The notes under the pieces: model-generated
Told to the model about the DNA's origin: nothing
Database searches by the model: none
The model's input: only the letters and a program-made list of their open reading frames with translations
NCBI GenBank assembly: GCA_027257055.1
Contig: JAPVLO010000056.1
Span: 3,038,001 to 3,102,000, forward strand
Reading direction: 5' to 3'
DNA length: 64,000 bases
Origin: Cephalopachus bancanus
Lineage: Eukaryota; Chordata; Mammalia; Primates; Tarsiidae
Position numbers and translations under genes: made by a program
Part shown: positions 10,690 through 22,018 of the stretch, in pieces
How the letters are laid out: every line of letters begins with the position of its first letter
Position numbering within the stretch: position 1 is the first letter of the stretch

Positions 10690-11290
10690 TCCTAGTCTTC
10701 TCTGAGCTTTATTCACTGGTTTTAGGCCCCTCGGAAGTTGTGCTTCCATGATGTTGAAATTAACCCCTATTGTCTCCATGTCCAAATAATCGAGGTTTTT
10801 GATAATAAGGCAGGGTGATTTATATAAGGGCCATTTGTCTTCATAATAAATTTATTAAACGATCATTGCTGCTTTCTTTTCCCTTCATATTTGTCATCGG
10901 CAAAGTGGTAATTGGTGTTTGAAACCCGTGCTGGCATGTCATCAAACGAGCCTGCTGTTCTGATCAAGCAAAGCTGCTTGACAGCAGGGAGCCGGTGGAG
11001 TTGGGAGGAAGTAGGGAGGTACAGGCCACAGGCGGGTGAGTTCTTCCCAAGGAAGGAGTGGCCCAGGGCTTCTGGATCTCCAAATTAACTCATGCACCGC
11101 TGATGGTTCTTCATCGAGGCATGCAGGTCTCTATCAAATCTGTTGATCTCCCTAGACAAGCACAGGTTAAACACACACGCCAGGACGGTGGGTTAGCACT
11201 TCATTACAGTGCGTTAATTATCATCATCTTCAATGGCAATTAATAACAATTAAGTGTCTTGTAATAACATGAGCACTGTGTGTAGCTACT
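10690..11290. promoter_or_regulatory. Repeat-free block, candidate conserved non-coding element
   Basis: About 600 bases without any recognised repeat in an otherwise repeat-dense window. It holds A/T-rich homeodomain-type words ('AATAAATTTATTAAACG', several TTAATTA and CAATTAA words) and an inverted pair AGCTGCTTGACAGCAG/CTGCTGTTCTGATCAAGC. This composition is common in developmental enhancers, but conservation cannot be judged from one sequence. Confidence 0.35.
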
Positions 11291-11639
11291 TTAGAAGCTG
11301 CAGGACAGTGGAATGGATGGTTTTGGAATACCAGAGTTGGAAGGATCCACCATATTGTCTTAAAATAAGACTATGAAAGGTATTGTCAGGCTCTGTAAAC
11401 TGAGTGGTACATGTCACATGCCACATCCCTCACTGTCCCTCTAGATTGGGGTAAGAAGTTGGAAACAGAGGAATGAACAGGGTTATTTGGCCAGGGAGGT
11501 GTTTAGGGTGTGTGTTTGTGTTTGGGTGTTTAATAGACAAAATTTGTATGCCCTTAGGCTGGACCTGCATTCCCCAGGTCCAGCAGGTTCTTGAAACTAT
11601 TGACTTATTATACGTGCCGGTGGCCTAAAGTCAAATCTG

Positions 11640-11790
11640 TCTCTGCTCTAGGGTGAAGAAAGAGGTCCAGATAGCATGCTTCCTTCACAGATCTGTTGTA
11701 ATGAGTAAATGAGAGAATTCATGCGATGCACTAACAAAACGCTGTCTGGCATGTAGCAAGCATTCAACACACTCCAGCTCTTTTAACAAA
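11640..11790 (+). mobile_element. MIR SINE 3' fragment
   Basis: 'TGTTGTAATGAGTAAATGAG' and 'GTCTGGCATGTAGCAAGC' match the MIR 3' half. Confidence 0.65.
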
Positions 11791-11834
11791 TACAAAGAAA
11801 TAATGTTTCTCTCCTCCAGTGAAGCAGACAGTTA

Positions 11835-12050
11835 AGACTTTGGGCTTTCATGTCTTATTATGGAATCTGAATGATTGGAAAGTCTCTTTGGGGACCCCAG
11901 GCAAGCTGTTTCACCTCTCAGGAGCTCAGCTTTCTAAGCAGCCAAAGGGGAGAGAAGTCCCTGTCTCACAAGTTTGCTCTCAGAGTTAAGCGGAAGGATA
12001 CATTAAGGTTCCTGGTGCATACATAGTAGGTACTTAATAAATTGCAATTA
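11835..12050 (+). mobile_element. MIR SINE
   Basis: 'GGCAAGCTGTTTCACCTCTC' to 'ACATAGTAGGTACTTAATAA' follows the MIR core and 3' end. Confidence 0.75.
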
Positions 12051-12169
12051 ACTTTTTCCATCTTTTATTTTTTAAGCATTTAAGGCTGGAGGTTAGTGGA
12101 TTAATTGGTCAATCAATTAACCAAGTTTCTACCTTGGTTAATAGGAACACAAGTGGCAAATTGTCATGT

Positions 12170-12265
12170 CAGGAAGAATACTTTGGTTCACAGGTCTTTG
12201 GTGCCAGGATGAAACCCAGCTCTGCCACTTACCAGTTATGTGACCTTTCACAAGTGACCTAAACT
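12170..12265 (+). mobile_element. MIR SINE core fragment
   Basis: 'CCAGCTCTGCCACTTACCAG' followed by 'TTATGTGACCTTTCACAAG' is the MIR core. Confidence 0.75.
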
Positions 12266-12269
12266 AATT

Positions 12270-13430
12270 GAAGGGGCTAGTTAGCCACAATGGATAGCCA
12301 TAGGACAGGGCCATGGGAAAGGGCAGGCTGGAATCCTCAGGATGAGCTGACACTGCAGGCCATAGGTAGAATTTCTTCCTTGGAGAAGCCTCAGCTCTGC
12401 TCACAAGGCCTTTCAACGAATTGCATCAGGCTTACCAAAACTATTTCTGATAATCTTTTTGACTCAAAGTCAACTGATTATGAACTTCAATCACACACCT
12501 ATAAAATATCCTCACAGTAACACCTAGATTAATGCTTAATGGAATAATTGAGGACTGTAGCCTCAACAGTTTGCTACATCAAAAGACCAGGTGCCCCAGT
12601 ACTATTCTCTTGATCTGTTTTATTTTTGCCACTACACCTCTCAGCATCTAATTCACCATGTCAGCTTATTTTGACAGTTGCCAAATGACCTAAACACTTG
12701 GGGCTGAGTATGGAAACTCAACTTCCCATATATGGGAATAACAAAAGGAACAAAAATGTGATTGGGTGTACTCAATGAGACAGGTATAAGTATAGCTTTT
12801 AAATGCTTCATAGAAAGTAGTTGTTAAGATGGTTATACCCAACTTAAAATAAGAGTTCACCTTTTTATTCAAAGGCACCCTTAACTGTATATTTGCCATT
12901 GCATTCATTTGGAGAATTGAGTTTGAAAAGCTAATTTTTACTCATTTTTTCAAAAACCCAAACTTAACAAAAATAAGTTGTAATTTTATGAAGTTGAGTT
13001 GCTTTCTATTACACCACATTAACAAAGTCAAATGCATTTCTCATAAATAAAAATTTTAAATTAGAGCTAAGGTAGTAAAGATACATCATTCAAAAACTTC
13101 TTTGAGAGTTATCCTACATATACTGGAAGACACTATCTATCTTTTGAAATAAAACATTTTTTTTTTGCTAAAGCAGCACATGCTTTCTTTCCTTAATGAA
13201 TTGCCAATTTTCTAAGGTTAAATATGCAGTCTATAGCATTTTCATTTTTAAGAAGATTTTTCTGTTTATCCTGGGAAATTACAGAGATGATGAAAATCTA
13301 AATATAATTTAATGCAAATGTATTCAAATAATTATAGGATGAAAAATGGACAACAAGTCAAAGCTCCCTGCATGTGTTAAAGACAGATGATGAGAGGGAA
13401 CGCATTTTCGCCTTGCGATGGCAGGTTTGA
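12270..13430. other. AT-rich unique sequence
   Basis: No gene or named repeat was recognised over about 1.1 kb. The short frames are not protein-like. Confidence 0.4.
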
Positions 13431-13439
13431 ATGTGCCAC

Positions 13440-13675
13440 AACAACCTTTTCTCTTATTGTCCCTTTCTTTTTTCTTACCTTCCCCCTTTGCTCTTTCTTT
13501 TATCCTTTTTTTTTTTTTTGCAATATATTTCTTTTTTTCTCTTATTTCCTATCTTTTTCTTCCTCCTTCTCTTTCTCTCACTGCTGGCTCTGTCTTTTCT
13601 CTCTGTGTTTATCTGTCTCTACTCTGTACCTCTTTCTATTTTCTTTTCTTTGTCTGTTTTCTTGATGCCCATCTC
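13440..13675 (+). repeat. Long polypyrimidine (C/T) tract
   Basis: Over 200 bases that are mainly C and T on the plus strand, with few interruptions. Three overlapping Phe/Ser/Leu-rich open frames here result only from this bias. It could form triplex (H-DNA) structures. Confidence 0.85.
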
Positions 13676-13689
13676 CCTCCCCTATCTGA

Positions 13690-14165
13690 TGCCAGTCTCA
13701 CTGGGCTAGGCACTAGAGGTGGATCAAAAGAATGCTGTGACTCCATCTCTACCCTTATAGGGTTCAAGGTCTCTTGAGAGAGGCAAATAAAGAGGCAACA
13801 ACCCTGCTAAGAAAGGGAAAGTGTTACACTGGAAATCAGCACGCAGTCCAGGGAAAACAGTGTCAAGCAGTGTCTTGGAAAGTGGAGGGAAGTAAAATTT
13901 AAAAAATGAAGCTTTCGGGTATGTCTTGAAGGGTGAAAAGAAGTTGTCTGTGCAAAGGGATTGGCAGGGACAGACACAAAGACATGGACGATTATAGAAA
14001 GGTTAAGGAATGATAAGAAGATTAGGCCAGGCTATTAGATTAGAGGAGGGAGAGGGAAGGGGAAACAGGGAAGAGGGAGAGGGGATTCAGGAGGGGGTGG
14101 TGACAGGGCATGGTGAGGATGAGGGGAGTGGCCAGAAGGAGAAGGCCTTATCCGTCTTATAGTTA
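13690..14165 (-). mobile_element. L2 remnant
   Basis: Reversed L2 phrases: 'TGGGCTAGGCACTAGAGGTG', 'GGTATGTCTTGAAGGGTGAA', 'TGCAAAGGGATTGGCAGGG', then a purine-rich 3' side. Confidence 0.6.
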
Positions 14166-14389
14166 AACATCAGTCTGGCTCAGTACAAAAGCCCTATCTC
14201 TTAAATCTCAAAGACCATTTTCAAAAATGAAACAAAAAACTGGGTCAGGCTTTTCATTTTGCTAACTAAGGACATTTACAAAAACATAAAGACAAAAAAA
14301 CACTATTGATCGACATTATAATTTTATAAAATAGTAACAATTTAACACCTGAAGTAGTAGAAATACAATAAGAATAAAGAATATTAGTT

Positions 14390-14545
14390 TATTTTTAATT
14401 TAATTTAATTTTATTTTATTTTAAAGACATGCAGTACAAGTCAGGATTGGGTACATAGTGGTCTAGGTACAGGTGAAGTTTGGGCCTTCCATTGGCCCTC
14501 ACTTTGCCTGGATTAGGATAAGGCACACTTACTGATTTTAGTTTA
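14390..14545 (-). mobile_element. L1 3' UTR fragment
   Basis: After a T-rich tail at 14390-14425, the segment parallels the L1 end at 600-720: GACATGCAGTACAAGTCAGG, then 'GGTGAAGTTTGGGCC' and 'CACTTTGCCTGGATTAGGA'. Confidence 0.85.
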
Positions 14546-15058
14546 AAATGGATCATTTAGATTTAGGTAAAGCTCACTACTGAATTCTTTTTTTCCTGAG
14601 GTTTACTTCAAAGCAATGAAAACTTGATTACCCCTCATGGTCACTGTGTTTGCTTCTATGGATCTGCATTGGAGAGGCACCTCTGTATGCAGTGCCAAGA
14701 GGTAGTATTTTTATTTGGGGAGCAGGGAGGAGCTGGTGAGGGTTTCTAAGAAGATAATGGTTAGTGTCCTCCAAGGGCCGCAGGAATACACAAGGGAGTG
14801 AGGCAGCTCACCTCTAGATTGCTGTGTTCTGTGGATCACAGTCTATAGTGGTTTAAATCTCTTATTAGGGGATGACCATACTCATACTCACAGAGAAAGG
14901 CTGTGATAAGTAAAATGCCAAATAGGTGTGAAGACATTTAAACGTATAGAGATCTAGAGACAGAACATCGGTGTTAGAGAGCAATCTAATCTTGAAGTCT
15001 GGTAAGACAGTAAGATCCAGGTCGGTAATGGGGTGCATGATCAGGTTGAACCTTTCCA

Positions 15059-15425
15059 TGTGTCTTAGTCTGTTTGGACTGCTATAGCAAAGCAGCATCA
15101 ATTGGGTGGCTTATAAATAATACAGATTTATTTATTACAGTTCTGAAGGCTATAAAGTCCAAGATCAAGGCCCTGGCAGATTAAGTGTCTGGTGAAGACC
15201 CAAACTAGGGTTTATAGATGGCCGTCTTTTCACAATGTCCTCACATAGCAGAAGAGGTAAGGGATCTCGCTGGGATTTCTTTCATAAAGCACTAAACCCA
15301 TTCATGAGGTCTCCACCCTCAAGACCTAATTGCCTCCCAAAGGTTGCGCCTCTTAGCACCATCACCTTGGGTGTTAGGATTTCAATACATGAAGTTGGGG
15401 GCTATGTAACCCATCAGTCCTTTGT
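15059..15425 (-). mobile_element. MLT1 LTR (ERVL-MaLR)
   Basis: Reversed MLT1 order: 'GGGTGGCTTATAAATAATAC', 'CAGTTCTGAAGGCTATAAAG', 'CCAAGATCAAGGCCCTGGC', 'CACAATGTCCTCACATAGC', 'CTAATTGCCTCCCAAAGG', 'AGCACCATCACCTTGGG'. It is a nearly complete solo LTR with no internal viral genes. Confidence 0.85.
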
Positions 15426-15442
15426 ACCATATGTGACAGTTA

Positions 15443-15501
15443 TTATTATTATTTTTTGAGTTGGAGTTTTATTGCATCATCCAGGTTAGAGTGTAGTGGC
15501 A
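15443..15501 (-). mobile_element. 59-bp Alu 3' fragment
   Basis: An ATT-rich tail and the first 45 bases of a reversed Alu (GAGTTGGAGTTTTATTGC onward), flanked by ACAGTTA at 15436-15442 and 15502-15508. It is a severely truncated insertion, not a deletion remnant. Confidence 0.7.
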
Positions 15502-16225
15502 ACAGTTAATTTGATTTGTCAACTTGATTGGCCACAGGGTGCCCAGATTAAATACTACTTCTGAGTGTTTCCATGAGAGTGTTTCTGGATAAGAGTTTGA
15601 ATGGTGATTTTTTTTTTTTTGAGTTGGAGTCTCACTTTGTTACCCAGGCTGGAGTGCAGTGGCACACTCACTGCCACTCCAGCGTTGACCGGCTGGGCAC
15701 CAGAGATCCTTCTGCCTTAGTCTTCCAAGCAGCTGGAACTATAGGCGCACACTACCATGCCCGGCTAATTTTTTATTTATCGAAGAGACAAGGTCTTTCC
15801 AAGTTGCCCGGGTTGGTCTCGAACCTGTAGGCTCAGGCAATCCAAAGTGCTGGGATTACAGGCTAAGCCACCAAGCCCGGCAGGGTGATCTTAATAAAGT
15901 AAACTGCCCTCTTCAATGTGGTGGGCATCATCCAATCTGTTGAGGGTCAGAACAGAACAAAAGGCAGGAGGAATTTACCCCTTCCTGACTGTGAGCTGCA
16001 TAATTGATCTTCTGCTCTGGGTGCTCCTAATTCTCAGGCCTTCAGACCCTGGGAATCTGTATCATTTGTTACCCTGGTTCTCAAGCCTTTGGACTGGAGC
16101 TGAATCATACCCACTAACTTTCCTTTGCAGATGGCAGATCATGGGACTTCTTGGCATCTACATTTGTGTGAGCCAATTCCTTACAATAAATATCTTCCTA
16201 AATTAGAGAATCCTGACTAATACAT
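15502..16225 (+). mobile_element. MLT2 LTR (ERVL), split by an Alu
   Basis: 'GTTAATTTGATTTGTCAACT', 'GCCACAGGGTGCCCAGATT' at the left; after the Alu, 'GTGGGCATCATCCAATCTG', 'TGTGTGAGCCAATTCCTTAC', AATAAA and 'CCTGACTAATACA' at the right. This is the order of an MLT2-class LTR. The interruption is 15609-15881. Confidence 0.85.
15609..15881 (-). mobile_element. Alu SINE inside the MLT2 LTR
   Basis: Reversed Alu after an 11-T run. GGTGAT flanks both sides (AATGGTGAT at left, AGGGTGAT at right). A short internal deletion removes the usual CTCACCTCAGCCTCCC segment of the left arm. Confidence 0.9.
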
Positions 16226-16449
16226 CATGTCTCTCAAGCATCTGAATATAACTGCCATTGCTGGAGTCATTACTATGTACCAGGTATCTGCTGAGGGCTT
16301 TGCTTATTATCCACTACAACAACTTTTGTGTACTCCTTATATATGAAATTATGAACTTGTTTAATACAAATGATGGGATGAACAACACCTTTGAAAAAAA
16401 CACTGTAGACTCAATATAATCACTGAATGACATATAAGTGTTGAATAAT

Positions 16450-16739
16450 TTTTTTTTTTTTGAGTTGGAGTCTCACTCTGTTGCTCAGGCTGGAGTGCAG
16501 TAGCATGCTCACAGCCACCCCATCATTCAACCTGCTGGGCTCCAGTGATCTTTCTGCCTCAGCCTTCCAAGTAACCAGAACTACAGGCTCATGCTACTAT
16601 GCCTAGCTAATTTTTGTTTTATTGTAGAGTCGAGGTCTCGCCAAGTTACCGAGGCTGGTCTCGAACCCTCAGGCTCAGGCAATCCACTCGGCTCGGTCTC
16701 CCAAAGTGCTGGGATGACAGGCTGAGCCACTAAGCCCCG
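16450..16739 (-). mobile_element. Alu SINE
   Basis: Complete reversed Alu. TGAATAA occurs on both sides (about 16443 and 16742). It is the intermediate subtype, with many CpG sites decayed. Confidence 0.9.
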
Positions 16740-17139
16740 ACCTGAATAAATATTCTAATTTAAAAGTGAAAAGAAGATCTCTCCTAGGTCTAGTAATGAT
16801 TAAGAGACATAAGTAGAATTTGATTCAAGCCTGACTCCATAGCCCATGCCCATAACCACAGTTAAGACCATTGCTCTGATCCTAGGCCTGACAGAATATG
16901 CTGCATCATGCCATTCCAAGGCCCTTTAGTTCCTCTGGGTGTCCAAGTCCCAGGGGCTAGTCCTTCCTCTCCAAGTAGATCCCCAAGGTTATTGCTCCTA
17001 GCACTACTTCTTGGCTACCTGGGTATAAGAAGATGCCAAGTACTTATGGTTCCAGACCCAGCTAATTTATTACTTCCCTAGGAAGGCTTCTTTAACTCTC
17101 CTAAGAGTAAAGATAGTTATGGCCTTCTTTGTTTGCCAC

Positions 17140-17400
17140 AGCCAATGGTGAAGTGAAAAGAACACCTGCTTTGAGTTGAGATAATTTGGAACAGGGTCCT
17201 GACTCTGTCTCATCTGAGCTGTGTGACCTTGAGCAAGTCACAGTCTCTCTGAGATTCAGGTTCCTCATTTTACAAGAGGATAATAGCTATTGCTTTGCCT
17301 GACACTCCAGGGATATTTTAAGATCAAAGTCAATGCGTTGCCTTTGGAAGGAAGCATTTATGAAGTGCAATACACTGCACAAGTGTTAGCCATTAATTTT
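17140..17400 (+). mobile_element. MIR SINE
   Basis: 'GAGCTGTGTGACCTTGAGC', 'AGGTTCCTCATTTTACAAG' and the 3' portion around 'GCATTTATGAAGTGC'. Confidence 0.85.
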
Positions 17401-17529
17401 ACAGGTCAGGCTAAAGTTACAATTGGATGACACAAAGGACATCAAATTCAGATATGAACAGAAATGTGGTACGTTACTGTGGCCATCTCAGTGAGCTCCT
17501 CTTAACAAGACCTGTTCAACTTACAAATC

Positions 17530-17695
17530 TTAAGTCTTTCATTCATTTACTCATTCATTCATTCATTCACTCATCACACTTTCACTCAATATCAGGTATT
17601 AGGTCCCAAAATGCTCAAATAAGAAAGATAGGATCCAATCTGTTCCCTTAGGAAGCTCATTGTCTGTTGAGGAGATAGACAGGTGAGTTAAAAAC
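17530..17695 (-). mobile_element. L2 3' end
   Basis: A CATT repeat (TCATTCATTCATTCACTCA) followed by 'CAATATCAGGTATTAGG' and 'GGAAGCTCATTGTCTG' is the reversed L2 terminus. Confidence 0.65.
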
Positions 17696-17699
17696 CTAT

Positions 17700-18600
17700 A
17701 AGGCACCTCTTTTTGGTCATATATGACCTTTGTACTAGTCACTCAAAAAATCTCGTTTACTCATTACCAAATGTCTCTGATTACAGTGCTCACAATTGCA
17801 ACTCATATCTCCTATCTTGTTTCCATATATTACAGCTTATTGGTTATTTCATCTGGCACTTTCATCAAATTAGTTTTACAAAATTTCACTCTTCTCATTT
17901 CCAGTTAACTCTTTCTTCAATATTTTGGAGAAATAAAGAAAGGATTCTTGTGCTTCGGATAGTTTCAGTTTTGTCTCAAAGCAATAATTAAGTCTAACAC
18001 GTATATTGTGCTTACAACGTGCCCAGTGCTGTTCCAAGCCTCGAATGCGTGTTAACTTAATGAGCAGTCTATTTGATCTCTCCTCACTAGTCTCCTTAGT
18101 ATTTTTCTAGTTTCACAGGAGTTCTTATAGTTCTTACAAATTTTAAACCTTTGATTAAAAACATAAATGTATAAAAATGCATACAATTATTTAAGTACTT
18201 AAATCTTCAGAAATATATACAATTCATATAAGCAGTTCTCCACTCTGTATTGTATTACACAAAAGTGACACATTTACTGCCACATGCTGCAGGAATTCTG
18301 AGCTTATTTTAGAGAAGATTACAGAGGATATGCCAGAAACACATACATTTCCTACAAATGGCCAGGAGGTATCTGTGCCTTGACAGCATCAATATTTATA
18401 GATGGATGTGGATTTCATGTGACCACTGACTGAAGTGTTCGAAAGAAAAACCCACCCACCTACCATTAATTAGGGGAACACCGAGTGCTCTAGAGGACTA
18501 TGGAGGTAGGGAGGGAGGAGAAAAAAGATGTGACAAGTGTTAGTGAAGAATTGTCCAGGAGCTAACACAGCCTGAGTAAGAAGGCGGAGGAGGAAGAGTT
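17700..18600. other. Unique sequence with one small MIR
   Basis: Nothing coding is seen. A reversed MIR 3' fragment is suggested at 17985-18080 ('ACAACGTGCCCAGTGCTGTT'). Confidence 0.4.
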
Positions 18601-18604
18601 TTGA

Positions 18605-19015
18605 AACATTATATCAGCTTGCTAGGGCTACCCTCACCAAATACCACAGAATGGGTGACTTTAACACAGAAATTTATTTTTTCACAATTCTGGAGGCCAA
18701 TAGTTCAAGACCAAGATGTCAGTCATTTGGTTTCTCCTCAGGCTGGCTTCCTCAGCTTACAGACGGCCACCTTCTTGCTGCATCCACTCATGGTTTTTCC
18801 TGTGTGTGTGCACATCCCAGTGTCTCTTTGTGTGCCCAAATCTCCTCTATTGTAAGGATACCAGTCATATTGGATTAGGGCCCACCTATATAGCTGCATT
18901 TCACCTTAATTTACTCTTCAAAGATCCTATCTCCAATGATTACCACAATCTGAGGTACTGGGGGTGAGTACTTCATCATATGAATATCGGGGGAATATAA
19001 TTATACCCATCGCAA
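18605..19015 (-). mobile_element. MLT1-type LTR (ERVL-MaLR)
   Basis: Reversed order: 'AGGGCTACCCTCACCAAATA', 'CAATTCTGGAGGCCAATAG', 'CAGTCATATTGGATTAGGGC', 'GATCCTATCTCCAATGATTA', 'CTGAGGTACTGGGGGTGAG'. Solo LTR, no viral genes. Confidence 0.85.
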
Positions 19016-19034
19016 ATCATCCCCAAAACTTGAC

Positions 19035-19275
19035 TCTGACAGAAGCCCCTTTGGAAAGTCTTCCTTGATTTTTCCAGACAAAGTTAACTGCAGGAATTCT
19101 CATAACACACTGTTTATTCCTCTTTATGCCACGTGCTGCACTGTATTATACTTATCTTTTCCCCAGTGTACAGTCTCAGACCCTTCAACTGGAAATTTTT
19201 CAACTGGGAAGCTCTCTTTCTTATGTCCCTATCACCCAACAGTGGATAGGTGCTCTAGGTACAGTGAGTGACTAA
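19035..19275 (+). mobile_element. L2 3' remnant
   Basis: 'GGAAAGTCTTCCTTGATTTT', 'CACTGTATTATACTTATC' and 'TGGATAGGTGCTCTAGG' fit the L2 3' end. Confidence 0.5.
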
Positions 19276-19489
19276 AGAATGGTTAATGGAGTGAGGATGG
19301 AATGTCATGTGTCTCCCAAGAAATGAAGTGACTGTCTCACTTCAAGTCAAGTAAAGAAAATGCAGGCAGATTACCAAGTTATGGGAAAGATTTGACCACG
19401 TGTCAGTCCAGACTAAGAACCCAGTAATACAGGTATGAGATGGGGAACTGACAGGGTTACTGGCCAGGAGCAAAAGTGCTGAGACAATG

Positions 19490-19735
19490 TACTGTAGTGG
19501 AGAGAACCTGCATGGTGATGCCACACAGTCTGATTCAAAGCTCTGGTGGTTTTAGTCACCTAACTGGCTAGATGGCTATGGGCAAGTCATTCAAGTGTTC
19601 TGAATTATAATAGGCTTATTAGTAAAAATAGAATAATGTGAACCAATTGGTAGGCATGTGTTTGAGTTAAATGAAGAGACTACTACAAGATCTGCTACAC
19701 AGCAGGCAATTGACAAATGATAGAAAACTTTCATA
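19490..19735 (+). mobile_element. MIR SINE
   Basis: 'GTCTGATTCAAAGCTCTGG', 'GCTATGGGCAAGTCATTC' and a 3' part near 'ACACAGCAGGCAATTGAC'. Confidence 0.7.
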
Positions 19736-19739
19736 GCCA

Positions 19740-20590
19740 GTTTTAAATCTTTCACATTGCAGCTTAGGTAGTCAGGACTTAGTTTTCCAAATACCTCAAG
19801 GACCTGGGGAAAAAAAAACCTGAACTGATTTGGAAAACTTGATCTGCCAGAGGGGGCCTTCTAGATCCATGGCAGCAAAGAGACATTGTCATAGCATTAC
19901 AAATATTGGGTTTTCTTCCTTTAAAAAACTACATCAGGCCTCCTTGGAGTTCAAATAAGATACATTCCCATGATAATACTCAGAGCTTGATGTTCATAAC
20001 ATTTCTGAATAAAAAAATCAGTTTTGTGTTTACTTTGTGCTTATTAAACAGGAAAAAAGATGAAAGGAGCAAATAGAGGAAAGACAACCAAGATTATTTC
20101 CAATTTCTTGAGATATCCTTTCCACCTGGATGCTTTGATAACAGCAGAGCAGTGAACAAAGTCTGGGGTTACATGAGACTCAAAAGTAAGAGGGAAAAAT
20201 TATTTGCTTCTGTCATCCAGATATTTCATTTGTAGGGCAACAAACAACCAAAGGACCAAATATCAGGGGAACTGACTTCAGATTTCAATTGTCTGAAGTT
20301 TTCCCAGACCTGCAAAATGGCAGGTGGGAGGAGATGTTGAGAGGTCATCTGGAACCTGTGTAAATTTTAAAACCCCTCATCTCGATTATTTTCAAGAACG
20401 GTGGAAGAGAAAATGTTATAACTTGCTGCAAGAGCCCATTCAGGCATTCAACAATCCTCACCTGAGGAAAATTGTCTCTTAAAGCTAAGCTAAGAGATTA
20501 TTTCTGCTGAGTAAAAAAATGTAGGTTATTTGTTTCACCCTAAGGGTAGATAATGTGTGGTCTATTTATATAAAAGGGATGGGGTTTATA
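19740..20590. other. Unique sequence
   Basis: No gene, RNA gene or named repeat was recognised. Confidence 0.4.
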
Positions 20591-20760
20591 TAAAGCAATG
20601 TGATTGTCATTATTGTTTTGAAACTAAGACCTTCCCAGCACATTCCTAAGTGAGAGAATGCTAACAAGGGAATTTTAAAAACTGTAGCATTAACCTGCAT
20701 TTAAAGTACAACCATTTATATATGCAATACCTAATATCAGTTACAAGTGTAAATTTATGA
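20591..20760 (+). repeat. Copy A of an unidentified 170-bp direct duplication
   Basis: It aligns over its whole length with 23650-23820, same strand, at about 88 % identity by eye, including the shared words 'CCTTCCCAGCACATTCCTAA' and 'GGGAATTTTAAAAACTGTAG'. The flanks do not match. No known family was recognised, no tail is visible and no target duplication was found. Confidence 0.85.
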
Positions 20761-20804
20761 ACACTTTACTGAGAGAGAGACATTAAAAGTTACTTTGTCT
20801 TCAA

Positions 20805-21010
20805 AGTCCAAAGAACTGGGTTTAAATTTCAGTCCGACATTTGATAGTCACATGAACTCAAGCTAATAACTTTGCTTACCTGAGCACCATTTTCTTCATT
20901 AGAAAAACAGAGCCCTGGCCTCAAAGCATGCTGGGCACTCCACATGAGGAGAAAGGAAGAGTGATAACCACATTGTGGTATTACAGTGTACTTTGCTATT
21001 TTTAAGTACT
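20805..21010 (+). mobile_element. MIR SINE, diverged
   Basis: 'AGAACTGGGTTTAAATTTCA' and 'TAGTCACATGAACTCAAGC' resemble the MIR core; the 3' side is weak. Confidence 0.5.
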
Positions 21011-21019
21011 GAAATATCC

Positions 21020-21655
21020 ATATATTTGTTGGTATGCTATTTTCATTTTTTAAGTCCAAAATTCTAGTTATTAATATCTGTATAGTAAGATCAATAATTT
21101 AATTATTCAGATTATGTGAAAAGACAAACTGATACAAAGGCTACAAGTCTAGACAGGTCCAGGCCTTCATGAATTGCAATAAGCAACTACATCGTGGTCT
21201 TGCAAAGGGCCTATTGAAAGAATAATTATTAGTGCAGTTTAAAACATTTCTGAGAAAGTAGAATATAAATGTGACAGTATGGAAATGATTTCAGGGACTT
21301 GTGAATCAGAGTCACCAACTATCTGTGAAAGAAATACAGAAGATGTAGACCAATCAGATATATTTTCTTTGGTGGGGGAAGGAGGATAATATAGTTCATT
21401 GCCAATACAAAGCCTGTACATAGTTTTTATTAAGATGGGCATGGGAGGAAGGGTTATTCAAACAAAAATTCAAAATTATCAAATAAGAGATAAAATTATT
21501 TGAAGATGAAATTCACATTAAAATATTTAGGATTATTTCCCAAGTTTCTCCTTCCATTCTTCTGACTCATCAGAAAATCACCAGAAAGAACTTTTTCAGC
21601 AGCAAGAAAAGCTTGCATAAAAATACATTTTGAATTCAATGATATCACTGACTCA
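21020..21655. other. Unique sequence
   Basis: No feature was recognised. Confidence 0.4.
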
Positions 21656-21667
21656 CTTTGTTTTTTT

Positions 21668-21989
21668 GTTTGTTTGTTTGTTTTTTGAGTCAGAGTCTCA
21701 CTCTGTCGCCCAGGCTGGAGTGTAGCAGCATGCTCATGGCTACATCAGCATCTACCCGTTGAGCTCAGGTGATCCTTCTGCCTCAGCCTTCCAAGTAGCT
21801 GGTACTACAAGTGCACGCTACCAAGCCCCACTAATGTTTTTTTTTTTTTTTTTTTTATATACTGTAAAGAAAGAGATGAAGTCTCACCAAGTTGCCCAGG
21901 CTGATCTCAAATCCCTGGGCTTAGGCAATCCTCTCGCCTCAGCCTCTCAAAGTGCTGGGATTACAGGCTTGAGCCACTGTGCCTGGCCC
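21668..21989 (-). mobile_element. Alu SINE with (TTTG)n tail
   Basis: Reversed Alu after a GTTT microsatellite. Flanks CACTTTGTTTTTT and CACTTTATTTTTT look like the duplication. A second, internal T run of about 18 bases (21837-21856) marks the mid-linker. It is an older subtype (GAGTCAGAGTCTCAC). Confidence 0.9.
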
Positions 21990-22018
21990 ACTTTATTTTT
22001 TAACTAGCACAATCTTTA

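Noticed and set aside
13150..13200. CAGCACAT word after a T run, considered as a U6 snRNA pseudogene
   Set aside because: The rest of the U6 sequence is absent.
13387..13777. Three overlapping forward frames of 92-119 residues
   Set aside because: They arise from the polypyrimidine tract, which lacks stop codons; composition is Phe/Ser/Leu only.
15059..16225. MLT1 and MLT2 LTRs considered as ends of one provirus
   Set aside because: They belong to different LTR families, face opposite directions and have no internal viral sequence between them.
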